The notes: a model not told the origin generated them from the letters alone. Counted from the stretch's first letter, positions 1 through 8,303 are shown. The stretch is 44,416 nucleotides of DNA from Rhodobacterales bacterium (GCA_026400355.1 JAPLPE010000040.1:1-44416); one strand, 5' to 3'. Program-made: numbers and translations.

Positions 1-137
1 CACATGGTCCACCACCCGCTGCCGGAGCTCTACAGGATGCGGCTTGCCCATCGTTGACCCCCATATCTGCCTCGCAGACAGGGAATCACAGATCAAGCCT
101 CAAGGGAATCCTGAATCGCGATGACCGCAACACGCTC
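1..137 (-). mobile_element. IS630-family element, left-boundary copy (5' end only)
   Basis: This stretch is the exact reverse complement of 44280-44416. Read on the minus strand it holds the IS terminus GAGCGTGTTGCGGTC (137 down to 123), a leader of about 85 bases and the first 17 codons of a transposase (ATG at 49-51) beginning MGKPHPVELRQRVVDHV, which resembles the N-terminal helix-turn-helix start of IS630-family DDE transposases. The base pairs just outside the terminus are TA (138-139), the target dinucleotide duplicated by IS630/Tc1-mariner elements. The rest of the element lies beyond the window. The boundary is seen in the sequence; the family assignment rests on the N-terminus and the TA. 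Confidence 0.8.
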
Positions 138-147
138 TAATTCTGGC

Positions 148-897
148 TTATCGCCGAAGCCCCTGGAACGCCGCGGAAGCGGCCCATCCGGCAATAATCG
201 CCATCGCGATCGACAACAATCCATAGGCCAACGGCATCTGATGGGCCAGATTGAACAGCCACCGCTCGATCCCCACCTTCCGCACGTCAATGGTCGTCTT
301 GTAGCTGTCCACCACCGCGCCGCCCCGCGTCAGAAAGATGCGCGTGTCATAAGTGCCCTCGACCAGATTGGCAGGTAGCCCGATCTGCGTCCGGAACAGC
401 GTCTCCTGATCCAGCGTGACTGCTCCATCCAGCACCTGATACAGCCCCTCGCTTTCGCGGATGCGGATCAGCGCCTCGGTATACTCGGCCGAATTGCTCA
501 CCGCGTTCCCCACCGACCGTATCGCCCTGGGGATTGAGATGGAGTTGCGCACATCCTCCGTATCGCTCAGCACATCGGCCAGTGGCCCGGTCGTCGCCAC
601 CGCATAGAACGACGGCGCCGCATCCACATGCGCCGCATTCGTGTTCAGCCATATGCCGAACCGCCGTTCCTTGTGCCGCACTGTGACCGGGGTCAGCGGC
701 CCTGACACGGTGATGACCACCTCCAAGGGCGGCCCCGCAGGAGCCGGACTGTCCCGCTTGACTGCGCCAAAGATCAGAATGTCAGACCCGTTGAACGTCG
801 CGGTGATGCCCACCTCGTCCGCCGAAAGGCCCAGAACAATCTTCTCGGCCCGGGCCGGCGCTGCCAGACACAAAAGGATTACCAGCCAGCGGATCAC
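148..897 (-). CDS. TIGR02186 family protein, secreted and C-terminally anchored
   Basis: The predicted 249-aa protein starts at a GTG (895-897) that overlaps the stop of the upstream permease gene as GTGA, so the two are probably translationally coupled. Residues 1-19 form a signal peptide ending at ARA before EKIVLGLSADEV. A hydrophobic segment near residues 220-242 followed by GLRR looks like a C-terminal membrane anchor with a short cytoplasmic tail, leaving a periplasmic body of about 200 residues. It matches the alphaproteobacterial family TIGR02186, usually found beside a TauE/SafE permease, but its biochemical role is unknown. A longer in-frame reading upstream only runs antisense through the permease. 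The IS630 copy lies 10 bp beyond the TAA stop, so the gene is intact. Confidence 0.85.
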   Translation of the reverse strand: MIRWLVILLCLAAPARAEKIVLGLSADEVGITATFNGSDILIFGAVKRDSPAPAGPPLEVVITVSGPLTPVTVRHKERRFGIWLNTNAAHVDAAPSFYAVATTGPLADVLSDTEDVRNSISIPRAIRSVGNAVSNSAEYTEALIRIRESEGLYQVLDGAVTLDQETLFRTQIGLPANLVEGTYDTRIFLTRGGAVVDSYKTTIDVRKVGIERWLFNLAHQMPLAYGLLSIAMAIIAGWAASAAFQGLRR

Positions 898-1808
898 AGC
901 GGTTGCCCCCGCTCCGCCGAGAACAACTCGCTCGGCTCGATCACCAGATTCAGCGCCAGTTGAATACAGACTGCCAGAACCAGCACCGAAAGCAGAATCC
1001 GCAACTGCTCGGCCCGCATCCTTGTCCCGATCCTTGTCCCGATCTGCGCCCCCACGACCCCCCCAAGGATCAGCAGCAGCGCCAGTACGATATCGACGGT
1101 AAAGTTCGTCGTCGCATGCAGCAGCGTGGTAAATGCAGTCACAAAGATGATCTGGAACAGCGATGTCCCGATCACCACCTTGGTGGGCATCCCCAGCAGA
1201 TAGATCATCGCGGGCACCATGATGAACCCGCCACCGACCCCCATGATCGCGGCAAGCACACCCACGAACAACCCGACAAGAACCGGCGGTATGACCGAGA
1301 TATAAAGCCCCGACACCCGGAACTTGAATTTGAGCGGCAGGTTCTGCACCGCGGTATGCTTGCGCCGCTTGGGCGCAGCCCCGCTTCGCACCCGCCTCAG
1401 GGTACGGATGCTCTCCAAAAGCATCAGCCCGCCTACGATCCCCAGAAAGACCACATAGCAAAGCTTGACAAGCAGATCGACCTGACCCATCGCCTTGAGA
1501 TAGTTAAACACCACAACGCCCAAAGCCGACCCGATCAGTCCGCCAATCAGCAGCACCACCCCCATCGGAATATCGACGTTCTTGCGTTGCAGATGCGACA
1601 GCAGCGCAGAGAACGACGACGCCACGATCTGGCTCGCGCTCGTCGCCACCGCGACAGAAGGAGGTATCCCCGCCAGAAACAGCAGTGGAGTGATCAGAAA
1701 CCCGCCGCCCACGCCGAACAAGCCCGACAGAATTCCCACCAGCCCGCCTAACCCGAGAATCAGGATGGGGTCGACCGAGACCTCGGCAATGGGAAGGTAA
1801 AGCTGCAT
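894..1808 (-). CDS. Sulfite exporter TauE/SafE family permease
   Basis: This is a 304-aa polytopic membrane protein with two homologous halves. Each half carries the glycine-rich signature of the family: GLFGVGGGFLITP near residue 30 and IMGVGGGFIMVPA near 190. About eight hydrophobic segments are visible, and a basic loop (RRVRSGAAPKRRKH) separates the halves. TauE/SafE proteins move sulfite, sulfoacetate or related small anions across the inner membrane; the substrate here cannot be read from sequence. It is the first gene of a two-gene unit with the TIGR02186 protein, joined by a GTGA overlap, which suggests the pair works together at the membrane. Confidence 0.9.
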   Translation of the reverse strand: MQLYLPIAEVSVDPILILGLGGLVGILSGLFGVGGGFLITPLLFLAGIPPSVAVATSASQIVASSFSALLSHLQRKNVDIPMGVVLLIGGLIGSALGVVVFNYLKAMGQVDLLVKLCYVVFLGIVGGLMLLESIRTLRRVRSGAAPKRRKHTAVQNLPLKFKFRVSGLYISVIPPVLVGLFVGVLAAIMGVGGGFIMVPAMIYLLGMPTKVVIGTSLFQIIFVTAFTTLLHATTNFTVDIVLALLLILGGVVGAQIGTRIGTRMRAEQLRILLSVLVLAVCIQLALNLVIEPSELFSAERGQPL

Positions 1809-1864
1809 GGCGGTATCCGCACCGGATTACCCTCCTTGAATCACCCTTGGCCTGCGATTTCCAC

Positions 1865-1893
1865 CCTTGATGCCGCCCTGCGGCCATCAAAGA
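1865..1893 (-). terminator. Hairpin at the end of the PNP gene
   Basis: Read on the minus strand, TTGATGGCCG and CGGCATCAA form a stem around a CAGGG loop, overlapping the stop codon of the purine nucleoside phosphorylase gene. No T-run follows, so it could be a Rho-type or weak terminator, or a 3'-end stabilising structure. It sits at the 3' end of the nucleoside transport operon, before the TauE gene. Confidence 0.35.
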
Positions 1894-2687
1894 TCGCGGA
1901 GGAACCTGCGAAGCACAGTTTCGAGTTTCACCGCACCGATCGGGGCCATCGCTTTGGTGTGCTCATGGCTGATCGCCTCGTCCGACAGGCCCGCCGCCAT
2001 ATTGGTGATCGTCGAAATCGCCGCCGCCTTGAGGCCCAGAAACCGCGCAAGGATCACCTCGGGCACGGTCGACATCCCCACCGCATCGGCGCCCAGCATC
2101 CGGATCGCCCGGATTTCGGCCGGAGTTTCAAACGACGGGCCGGAATACCAGGCATAGACGCCCTCGGCCATCTCGACCTCTTCCGTCGCCGCCGCCTGCC
2201 GCAACCGGGCGCGCAGCGCAGGGTCATAGGCGTCCTTCATCGGCACGAACCGCGCATCTGTCGGCTCTCCGATCAGCGGGTTCAGCCCGGAAAAGTTAAT
2301 GTGGTCCGACAGGCACATGATCGACCCGGTTGGCATCCTCAGGTCCAGCGACCCCGCCGCATTGGTGGCGATCACCAGCCCGGCGCCCAGTTCCTTCAGC
2401 ACCTCAAGCGGCAGGCGCATCACCGCCGGATCACCCTTCTCATAGTAATGCGCCCGGCCCCCGAACACGGCCACGCGCACGCCATTCAACTCTCCCACGA
2501 CAAGGTTCGGGTTATGCCCAGACACGCCCGCGTGCGGAAACCCCGGCAGATCGCCATAGGGGATCGCCGCCCCATCCACGGCCCCCGCCAGATGCCCAAG
2601 ACCGGACCCAAGGATCAGCCCCAGCGTCACCGGTGCCTCCCCGGCGCGGGACCGGATCAGGCGGGCAAGTTCAGCGCTCTTTGACAT
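1887..2687 (-). CDS. Purine-nucleoside phosphorylase (trimeric, NP-II type)
   Basis: The 266-aa enzyme cleaves purine (deoxy)nucleosides with phosphate to give the free base and (deoxy)ribose 1-phosphate in the cytosol. The family motifs are in order: GSGLG near residue 28, the phosphate/ribose loop FGGRAHYYEKG, the NAAGSL segment, SDHINFSGLNPL, the base-binding stretch WYSGPSFETPAEIR with its Glu, then VGMSTVPE and TNMAAGLS carrying the conserved Asn. Length is normal for the trimeric class. It overlaps the upstream permease gene by 17 bp and is the last gene of the BMP-type nucleoside uptake operon, so it probably consumes the imported nucleosides. A second, unrelated-class PNP (DeoD) is encoded at 12277. 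Confidence 0.93.
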   Translation of the reverse strand: MSKSAELARLIRSRAGEAPVTLGLILGSGLGHLAGAVDGAAIPYGDLPGFPHAGVSGHNPNLVVGELNGVRVAVFGGRAHYYEKGDPAVMRLPLEVLKELGAGLVIATNAAGSLDLRMPTGSIMCLSDHINFSGLNPLIGEPTDARFVPMKDAYDPALRARLRQAAATEEVEMAEGVYAWYSGPSFETPAEIRAIRMLGADAVGMSTVPEVILARFLGLKAAAISTITNMAAGLSDEAISHEHTKAMAPIGAVKLETVLRRFLRDL

Positions 2688-3639
2688 AGGGTTCGCCTCC
2701 GGCGCGGGGCGGGATGGCCTTGCCTACGAAACCGGCAAGGATCACCACCGTGAGGATATACGGCAGGGCGTCCAGCAACTGGACCTGAATCTTGAAATGC
2801 AGCGCCGTTTCCAAAAGGTCCGGTCGTAGTGACAGCGCCTGCAGGAAGCCGAACAACATGCAGGCCATCAGCGCATACCACGGCCGCCACTTCGCAAAGA
2901 TCAGTGCCGCCAGTGCGATATATCCGCGGCCCGCCGTCATGTCCTTGACGAACCCGGCCTGCAGCGCGGTCGACAGATACGCCCCCGCGATCCCGCACAG
3001 CACGCCGCAGATCGCCACAGCCGCAAACCGCATACGCACTACCGAAACGCCGGCCGTGTCCAGCGCCGCCGGGTTCTCCCCCACCGCCCGCAGCCGCAAC
3101 CCGAACCGCGTGGAAAACAGAAGCCATGCAGTCAAGGGCACCAGCAAAAGCGCCACATAGACAAGGATAGTATGACCCGAAATAAGCTCGTAATAGATCG
3201 GCCCGATGACCGGCACATCCCGCATCGCCTCGGCCCCCGGCAAGGTGATCGGATCGAACCGCGCCGCCCCGGCAAGTTGCGGCGTCCGCCCGCCCTCACC
3301 AAACCAGCTTTGTGCCACGACCACCGTCAGACCGGCGGCGAGGAAATTGATCGCTACCCCGGAAATCAGCTGATTCCCCCGGAACGAGATCGACGCCAGC
3401 CCGTGAATGCCCGACAGCACCAGCGAAGCCCCGATCCCGGCCAGCAGCCCGACCCACACATTGCCCGACACATAGGCTACGCCCGCCGAAACGAAGGCCG
3501 CGACCAGCATCTTGCCCTCAAGCCCGATGTCGAAAATCCCCGCCCGTTCCGAAAAAAGCCCTGCCAGACAGGCAAGAAGCAGTGGCGTCGCCAGACGCAC
3601 GCTTGAATCCAGAAGTTGCAGAAGCGTCATCAGATCCAT
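2671..3639 (-). CDS. ABC transporter permease, BMP/nucleoside type (second permease)
   Basis: This 322-aa integral membrane protein has about eight to nine hydrophobic segments. The N-terminal LFSERAGIFDIGLEGKMLVAAF is the signature of the branched-chain/BMP permease family (PF02653) and is typical of the YufQ/NupQ-like subunit. VGENPAALDTAGVSV lies in the cytoplasmic coupling loop that meets the ATPase. It pairs with the permease at 3643-4755, whose stop lies 3 bp upstream, to form the heterodimeric channel. Its 3' end overlaps the PNP gene by 17 bp. Substrate specificity for nucleosides is inferred from family and from the neighbouring PNP. Confidence 0.9.
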   Translation of the reverse strand: MDLMTLLQLLDSSVRLATPLLLACLAGLFSERAGIFDIGLEGKMLVAAFVSAGVAYVSGNVWVGLLAGIGASLVLSGIHGLASISFRGNQLISGVAINFLAAGLTVVVAQSWFGEGGRTPQLAGAARFDPITLPGAEAMRDVPVIGPIYYELISGHTILVYVALLLVPLTAWLLFSTRFGLRLRAVGENPAALDTAGVSVVRMRFAAVAICGVLCGIAGAYLSTALQAGFVKDMTAGRGYIALAALIFAKWRPWYALMACMLFGFLQALSLRPDLLETALHFKIQVQLLDALPYILTVVILAGFVGKAIPPRAGGEPYVKER

Positions 3640-3642
3640 GAC

Positions 3643-4755
3643 TTACTCCGCTGGTGTGCCATTGGCCGATGAACGGCGTATCGACAAGAAGATGCGTTCA
3701 AGCGGCCAGCGGACCATGTTGTCCAGCGCCCCCGTGAACATGATGACAAGCGCCTGAATGACCACGATCAATTCACGCGGGATCGACGTGGCAAGGCCCA
3801 GTTCCGCGCCACCCTGATAGAGGAACCCGAACAGCACCGCCGCCAGCAAGACGCCCACAGGATGGTTCCGCCCCATCAGCGCCACTGCAATCCCGATGAA
3901 CCCGGCCCCCTCGACCGAATTCAGCACCAGCCGCTCGGCCTCGCCCATGACGTTATTGATCGCCATCATGCCCGCGAGGCCCCCCGAGATCATCATGGAA
4001 AGCACGATGATCTTGGTAGGCCCGATGCCCGCATACTTCGCCGCGGCCTCGGAAAACCCATAAGCGCGGATCTGATACCCCAGCCGCGTTTTCCAGATCA
4101 GCGCCCAGACTGCGACACAGGCGATCAGCGCGATGAAGAAGGTGATGTTGACTGGCGCCCCCCGGAACAGCGGATTGTCCGCCGTCGAAAACATGTCCTG
4201 AAACGACGGCAGATGTGTGGCCTCGGGGAACCTCCCCGTCGCCGGGTCCATCGCCCCCACAGGTTTCAACTGATTGACCAGCAGGTAGTTCAGCAGCGCC
4301 GCCGCGATGAAGTTGAACATGATCGTCGTGATGACGATATGGCTCCCCCGATTGGCCTGCAGGAACGCCGGCACCGCTGCCCAGGCCGCGCCAAAGGCCG
4401 CGGCGGCCAGGGTCGCCCCGATCAGCGCCAGCGACCAATGTGGCCAGGGGATAAAGATACAGACCAGCGCAACCCCCAGCCCGCCCATCATCGCCTGCCC
4501 TTCGCCACCGATGTTGAACATCCGCGCATGAAAGGCGACCGACACGGCAAGACCCGTGAAGATGAAATTTGTCGTGTAATAAAGGGTATAGCCCCAGCCA
4601 TAGGTCGACATGACCGACCCAGACACCATGACCTGAAGCGCCTTCCACGGGCTTTCTCCGATGGCAAGGATCACCAGCGCCGACAAGAGCGCCGCCAGAA
4701 GGAGGCTGATCAGCGGGATCAGGATGATGTCGGCCCATTTCGGCATCTTGTCCAA
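3643..4755 (-). CDS. ABC transporter permease, BMP/nucleoside type (first permease)
   Basis: The 370-aa PF02653 permease resembles the larger YufP/NupP-like subunit. Visible marks are AFHARMFNIGGEGQAMMGGL near residue 75 and the coupling-loop stretch YGFSEAAAKYAGI near residue 230, with about nine to ten membrane segments. The start is ambiguous. A TTG at 4753-4755 lies 6 nt after a GGGAG ribosome-binding site, whereas the first ATG (4744-4746) lies 15 nt after it, so TTG is preferred on spacing. The gene follows the 83-aa ORF with a 54-bp gap that contains a 13-bp tandem repeat, and is followed 3 bp later by the second permease. Confidence 0.9.
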   Translation of the reverse strand: MDKMPKWADIILIPLISLLLAALLSALVILAIGESPWKALQVMVSGSVMSTYGWGYTLYYTTNFIFTGLAVSVAFHARMFNIGGEGQAMMGGLGVALVCIFIPWPHWSLALIGATLAAAAFGAAWAAVPAFLQANRGSHIVITTIMFNFIAAALLNYLLVNQLKPVGAMDPATGRFPEATHLPSFQDMFSTADNPLFRGAPVNITFFIALIACVAVWALIWKTRLGYQIRAYGFSEAAAKYAGIGPTKIIVLSMMISGGLAGMMAINNVMGEAERLVLNSVEGAGFIGIAVALMGRNHPVGVLLAAVLFGFLYQGGAELGLATSIPRELIVVIQALVIMFTGALDNMVRWPLERIFLSIRRSSANGTPAE

Positions 4756-4771
4756 TTCAGTCTCCCGATAC

Positions 4772-4797
4772 GTTCATTGACTCAGTTCATTGACTCA
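4772..4797. repeat. Perfect 13-bp tandem repeat (2 copies)
   Basis: GTTCATTGACTCA occurs twice head to tail with no mismatch between the 83-aa gene and the first permease gene. It sits about 17 bp upstream of the permease start codon, just before its GGGAG ribosome-binding site. It may be a replication-slippage duplication. It lengthens the intercistronic gap in an otherwise tightly packed operon. Confidence 0.9.
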
Positions 4798-4809
4798 TGG
4801 GGTCGAGGC

Positions 4810-5061
4810 TCAGGCCTTGCTGGTTGATCGAATTGCCGCAAGCTTTCGCTCTTCAAGTATTCCCAAGAGCCCATAAATCTCAGCAATCGTCAGTGTGAGA
4901 GTTCCATCAGAATTGCCCGACGTTTCCATCGGTCCAACTTGGACGTCCAGCACCAGCTTTCCATCTTTTGTGAGTCTGGCACGAGTTGTTAAAAGGTCCT
5001 GTTCCACGAGCGTGTATGCGTTGCCCGTGTTTCGGGATTTTGGTGTTATCTCAAGCTTCAT
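4810..5061 (-). CDS. Hypothetical 83-aa protein in the nucleoside transporter operon
   Basis: I do not recognise this family. The start codon shares one base with the stop of the ATPase gene (TGATG), a classic translational-coupling arrangement, which argues the ORF is real. The protein is small and soluble: no signal peptide, no membrane segment, beta-rich N-terminus (MKLEITPKSRNTGNAYTLVE), then a stretch with several T/L residues and a C-terminal helix (EIYGLLGILEERKLAAI). Its base composition is lower in GC than the flanking transporter genes, so it may be a later insertion. Possible roles, a regulator or an assembly partner of the transporter, are guesses. Confidence 0.7.
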   Translation of the reverse strand: MKLEITPKSRNTGNAYTLVEQDLLTTRARLTKDGKLVLDVQVGPMETSGNSDGTLTLTIAEIYGLLGILEERKLAAIRSTSKA

Positions 5062-6599
5062 CAGGCGGCTTCCCCCTTGACCCCGGCCATCAGAAGGCCA
5101 AGCTCCTTCACATCCGTGTTCTCCGGCAGGCGTTCACCCATGATCTGCCCGTCGAACATCACCGCGATCCGGTCCGACAGCGACAGGATCTCGTCCAGTT
5201 CCACAGACACCAGCAAGATCGCCTTGCCCTGATCGCGCAGCGCCACGATCTGGTTGTGAATGAACTCGATTGCGCCGATGTCCACGCCCCGCGTCGGCTG
5301 TCCGATCAGCAAAAGGTCGGGGTTTCGCTCGATCTCGCGCGCGACGACGATCTTCTGCTGGTTCCCGCCCGAAAAATTCTTGGCCGACAATTCCGGGTTC
5401 GGTGGCCGGACGTCGAACCGCTCCATCTTGGCCGCCGTATCCGCCCGGATGGCCGGATTCGACATGAACAGCGAAGACCGCTGATACCTTGGATCATTGT
5501 GATAGCCGAACGCCACGTTTTCCCACGCCGTGAAATCCATGATCAGGCCCTCGTGCTGCCGGTCCTCTGGCACATGGGCAATCCCCCGCGCGCGCCGCGT
5601 CTGGCCGTCCGAATGCCGCCCCGTCAGGTCAATCGACTCGCCGTTCAGCTTGACCGAACCAGTGGCCCGCCCATAGCCCCCCAGCACCTCCAGGAGTTCC
5701 GACTGCCCGTTGCCGGCCACCCCGGCGATCCCCAGAATCTCCCCTGCCCGGATATCAAACGAAATCCCCTTAAGCCGCTGCACTTTGTGCTCATCGGTCA
5801 CGCGCAGATCTCGCACCTCAAGCACCAGCTTGCCCGGCGTTGCGGGCTTCTTCTCGACATGCAGCAGCACCTTGCGGCCCACCATCAGCTCGGCCAGTTC
5901 CGGGGGCGAAGTCTCAGCGGTCTTTACCGTCGCCGTCATCTGCCCGCGCCGCATCACGCTCACCGTATCGGTGATCTCCATGATCTCGCGCAGCTTGTGC
6001 GTGATCAGGATGATCGTCTTTCCTTCGCGCTTCAGGTTCTCAAGGATGCGGAACAGGTGGTCCGCCTCGGCCGGGGTCAGCACGCCCGTCGGTTCATCCA
6101 GAATCAGGATATCCGCCCGGCGATAGAGCGCCTTCAGGATCTCGACCCGCTGCTGCATCCCCACGCCCAGATCCTCGATCAGCGCATCCGGATCGACGTT
6201 CAGCTCATATTCATCAGCCAGTTGCTTCAACTGCGCCCGCGCCTTGAACAGCGAAGGGCGCAGCATCGGCCCGTCCTCGACCCCAAGGATGATGTTTTCC
6301 AGCACGGTGAAGTTCTCGACCAGCTTGAAATGCTGGAACACCATCCCGATCCCGGCCTTGATCGCAGCCTGACTGTCAGGGATCTGCGTCAACTGCCCGT
6401 TGATGAAAATCTCGCCTGCATCCGCCTTGTAGAACCCGTAAAGGATCGACATCAGCGTCGATTTCCCCGCCCCGTTTTCCCCGATGATTCCGTGGATCGT
6501 GCCGGGCATGACCCGGATGGAAATGTCCTTGTTGGCCTGCACAGGGCCAAAGGCCTTGGAAATGCCCTTGAGTTCAATGGCCGGTACAGCGGTGTTCAT
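5061..6599 (-). CDS. ABC transporter dual ATP-binding protein, BMP/nucleoside type
   Basis: The 512-aa protein carries two fused ABC domains, as in sugar and BMP-type (YufO/NupO) importers. Domain 1 has Walker A GENGAGKST at residues 40-48, a variant signature VGMQQR and Walker B ILILDEPTGVL. Domain 2 has a degenerate P-loop GVAGNGQSE, the signature FSGGNQQK and a degenerate Walker B ending LIGQPTRGVD, in which Gln replaces the usual Asp/Glu pattern; such degeneracy is common in this family. It powers the two permeases encoded downstream. It lies 82 bp after the binding-protein gene, and the gap contains a terminator-like hairpin. Nucleoside specificity is inferred from context. Confidence 0.92.
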   Translation of the reverse strand: MNTAVPAIELKGISKAFGPVQANKDISIRVMPGTIHGIIGENGAGKSTLMSILYGFYKADAGEIFINGQLTQIPDSQAAIKAGIGMVFQHFKLVENFTVLENIILGVEDGPMLRPSLFKARAQLKQLADEYELNVDPDALIEDLGVGMQQRVEILKALYRRADILILDEPTGVLTPAEADHLFRILENLKREGKTIILITHKLREIMEITDTVSVMRRGQMTATVKTAETSPPELAELMVGRKVLLHVEKKPATPGKLVLEVRDLRVTDEHKVQRLKGISFDIRAGEILGIAGVAGNGQSELLEVLGGYGRATGSVKLNGESIDLTGRHSDGQTRRARGIAHVPEDRQHEGLIMDFTAWENVAFGYHNDPRYQRSSLFMSNPAIRADTAAKMERFDVRPPNPELSAKNFSGGNQQKIVVAREIERNPDLLLIGQPTRGVDIGAIEFIHNQIVALRDQGKAILLVSVELDEILSLSDRIAVMFDGQIMGERLPENTDVKELGLLMAGVKGEAA

Positions 6600-6626
6600 G
6601 CGTTCACCCGGATGTCAGAACCTGTG

Positions 6627-6660
6627 AAAAAGGGCCGCGCCGTTGGTCTGGCGCAGCCCC
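6627..6660 (-). terminator. Rho-independent terminator/attenuator between bmp and the ATPase gene
   Basis: On the minus strand GGGCTGCGCC and GGCGCGGCCC form a 10-bp stem with one G-T wobble and an 8-nt loop, followed directly by TTTTTC. It lies inside the operon, 22 nt after the binding-protein stop codon and before the ATPase gene. This placement is typical of ABC importer operons, where partial termination keeps binding protein in excess over membrane components. Confidence 0.8.
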
Positions 6661-6681
6661 GATGTCATGCGACGGCGCGGA

Positions 6682-7677
6682 TCAGAACGTCAGCGCCGGG
6701 CAGGTTTCGTCCGAAGTGTAGTCATGCACGACGAGTGAGCCATCGGCGATCGCAGCGGCAGCGGCGGTCACGGCAGCTTCCATCTCGGGCGTGATCAGCG
6801 AACGGTTATTGTCGTCCAGCGCCCAGCCCACACCTTCGTTGGCCACGCCCATGACGTTGATGCCGGTGACCACGTCGGGGCCAGCGGTCATCGCTTCGTA
6901 CACGGCATTGTCCACGCGCTTAAGCATCGAGGTCAGAACCTGACCGGGGTGCAGGTAGTTCTGGTTCGCGTCGACGCCGATCGACAGGATGTTGCTGTCG
7001 GCAGCGGTCTGCAGAACGCCCACGCCCGTGCCACCGGCAGCGGCATAGACCACGTCAGCGCCTTGGCTGATCTGGGCGAGCGTCAGTTCCGAACCCTTCA
7101 CCGGGTCGTTCCATGCGGCAGGGGTGGTACCGGTCATGTTGGCCACAACCTTGGCATCCGGGTTGGCCGCCAGAACGCCCTGGGCATAGCCGCAGCCGAA
7201 CTTGCGGATCAAAGGAATGTCCATGCCGCCGATAAAGCCGACAGTGCCCGACTTGGACGCCATGCCAGCCAGCATGCCGACAAGGTAGGAACCCTCATGT
7301 TCGTTGAACACGACCGAACGCACGTTCGGCGCATCGACGACCATGTCGATGATGACGAACTTGGTATCGGGATAGTCGCCAGCGACTTCACCGAGCGCTG
7401 TTCCGAAAGCGAAACCGGCCATGACGATCGGGTTGTTGCCCGCTTCGGCAAAGCGGCGCAGCGCTTGTTCGCGCTGGGCGTCAGACTGAAGCTCGACCTC
7501 TGCAAAGGTGCCGCCGGTTTCTTCGGCCCAACGGGTCGCACCACCAAAGGCAGATTCGTTGAAGGATTTGTCGAACTTGCCGCCAAGGTCGAAAATGATC
7601 GCAGGATCGGCGAGAGCGGCACCAGCCGAAAGGGCTAGCACAGCGGTTGCGCCAAGGAATTTCTTCATGAAGGTCAT
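6682..7677 (-). CDS. BMP family ABC transporter substrate-binding protein
   Basis: The 331-aa periplasmic protein has a signal peptide (residues 1-23, MKKFLGATAVLALSAGAALA core) and the BMP/PnrA fold (PF02608). Typical marks follow the cleavage site: IFDLGGKFDKSFNESAFGG, then FALLDMVV-like strands and GFIGGMDIPLIRKF. In this family the ligand is usually a nucleoside or purine-like compound, which fits the downstream PNP gene. There is no lipobox Cys, so it is a soluble periplasmic protein. The first ATG is preferred because GGGAG lies 7 nt before it; an internal ATG at codon 4 is also possible. It is the first gene of the operon and is followed by an attenuator hairpin. Confidence 0.93.
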   Translation of the reverse strand: MTFMKKFLGATAVLALSAGAALADPAIIFDLGGKFDKSFNESAFGGATRWAEETGGTFAEVELQSDAQREQALRRFAEAGNNPIVMAGFAFGTALGEVAGDYPDTKFVIIDMVVDAPNVRSVVFNEHEGSYLVGMLAGMASKSGTVGFIGGMDIPLIRKFGCGYAQGVLAANPDAKVVANMTGTTPAAWNDPVKGSELTLAQISQGADVVYAAAGGTGVGVLQTAADSNILSIGVDANQNYLHPGQVLTSMLKRVDNAVYEAMTAGPDVVTGINVMGVANEGVGWALDDNNRSLITPEMEAAVTAAAAAIADGSLVVHDYTSDETCPALTF

Positions 7678-7785
7678 GTGGTTCTCCCAATCACTCGTTT
7701 TGGAGGAGTCACGTCTGGCAGACGCTGTCCCCGGGGTAAGCCGAACCAGCCAAGTCCAGAGGTGCCTCCGGGCCGGATCATTGCG

Positions 7786-7816
7786 GGATAAGGCAATGCC
7801 GCGCGGGAGTGGTCAA
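7786..7816 (-). promoter_or_regulatory. Candidate sigma-70 promoter for the BMP operon
   Basis: Minus-strand TTGACC (7816-7811) is followed 18-19 nt later by CTTATC/TTATCC (near 7792-7786), giving a plausible -35/-10 pair about 110 nt upstream of the bmp start. The 206-bp gap 7678-7883 holds nothing else I can identify; I see no purine riboswitch in it. Confidence 0.35.
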
Positions 7817-7883
7817 CAGGTTTTTGCATTGCATAGCGTACTTACCGTGTGCGTCCTCTTGCGCAGCTATAGATGACGTAGGG

Positions 7884-8303
7884 TCACACTGGCCCGAAGG
7901 CCTTTTCCATAACCAGCGCCGCAACCTTCTGCCCCGACAGACGCACGTAGTACCCCGGCCTGCGCCCGACCTGAAGAAAGCCACAACTGCGGTACAGCCC
8001 GATGGCAGGCAGATTATCCTCGGCCACCTCCAGAAACATCCTCGCGGCACCGGCCTCTGCTGCGCTAACCGCCATCGCCTCCAGCGCCGCCCGCGCCAGC
8101 CCCTGCCGCCGCGCCGCTGGCACCGTCGCCAGCGTCAGCACCTCTGCCTCATCCAGTGTCACCCGCCCCAACGCAAAGGACCGGACCTCACCACAGAGGA
8201 TCACACCAGGCTGGCCCAGAAGGTTCGCAAACTCTGCCTCGGTCCAGGCCCGCTCAGCCTGAAAGGCTGCGGCATAGGTCGCCGCCAGCGCCTCCGGCGT
8301 CAC
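7884..8303 (-). CDS. rimI: Ribosomal protein alanine N-acetyltransferase RimI-like (GNAT)
   Basis: The 139-aa GNAT enzyme would acetylate the N-terminal alanine of ribosomal protein S18 or other N-termini using acetyl-CoA. The acetyl-CoA pyrophosphate loop is visible as VPAARRQGLARAALEAM near residues 61-77, followed by LEVAEDNLPAIGLYRSCGF, the conserved RimI C-terminal motif, and GRRPGYY. The start is GTG (8301-8303), overlapping the tsaB stop as GTGA. The nfu-tsaB-rimI order, with tsaB and rimI linked, is common in alphaproteobacteria. Acetylation of S18 itself is inferred from the family. Confidence 0.88.
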   Translation of the reverse strand: MTPEALAATYAAAFQAERAWTEAEFANLLGQPGVILCGEVRSFALGRVTLDEAEVLTLATVPAARRQGLARAALEAMAVSAAEAGAARMFLEVAEDNLPAIGLYRSCGFLQVGRRPGYYVRLSGQKVAALVMEKAFGPV

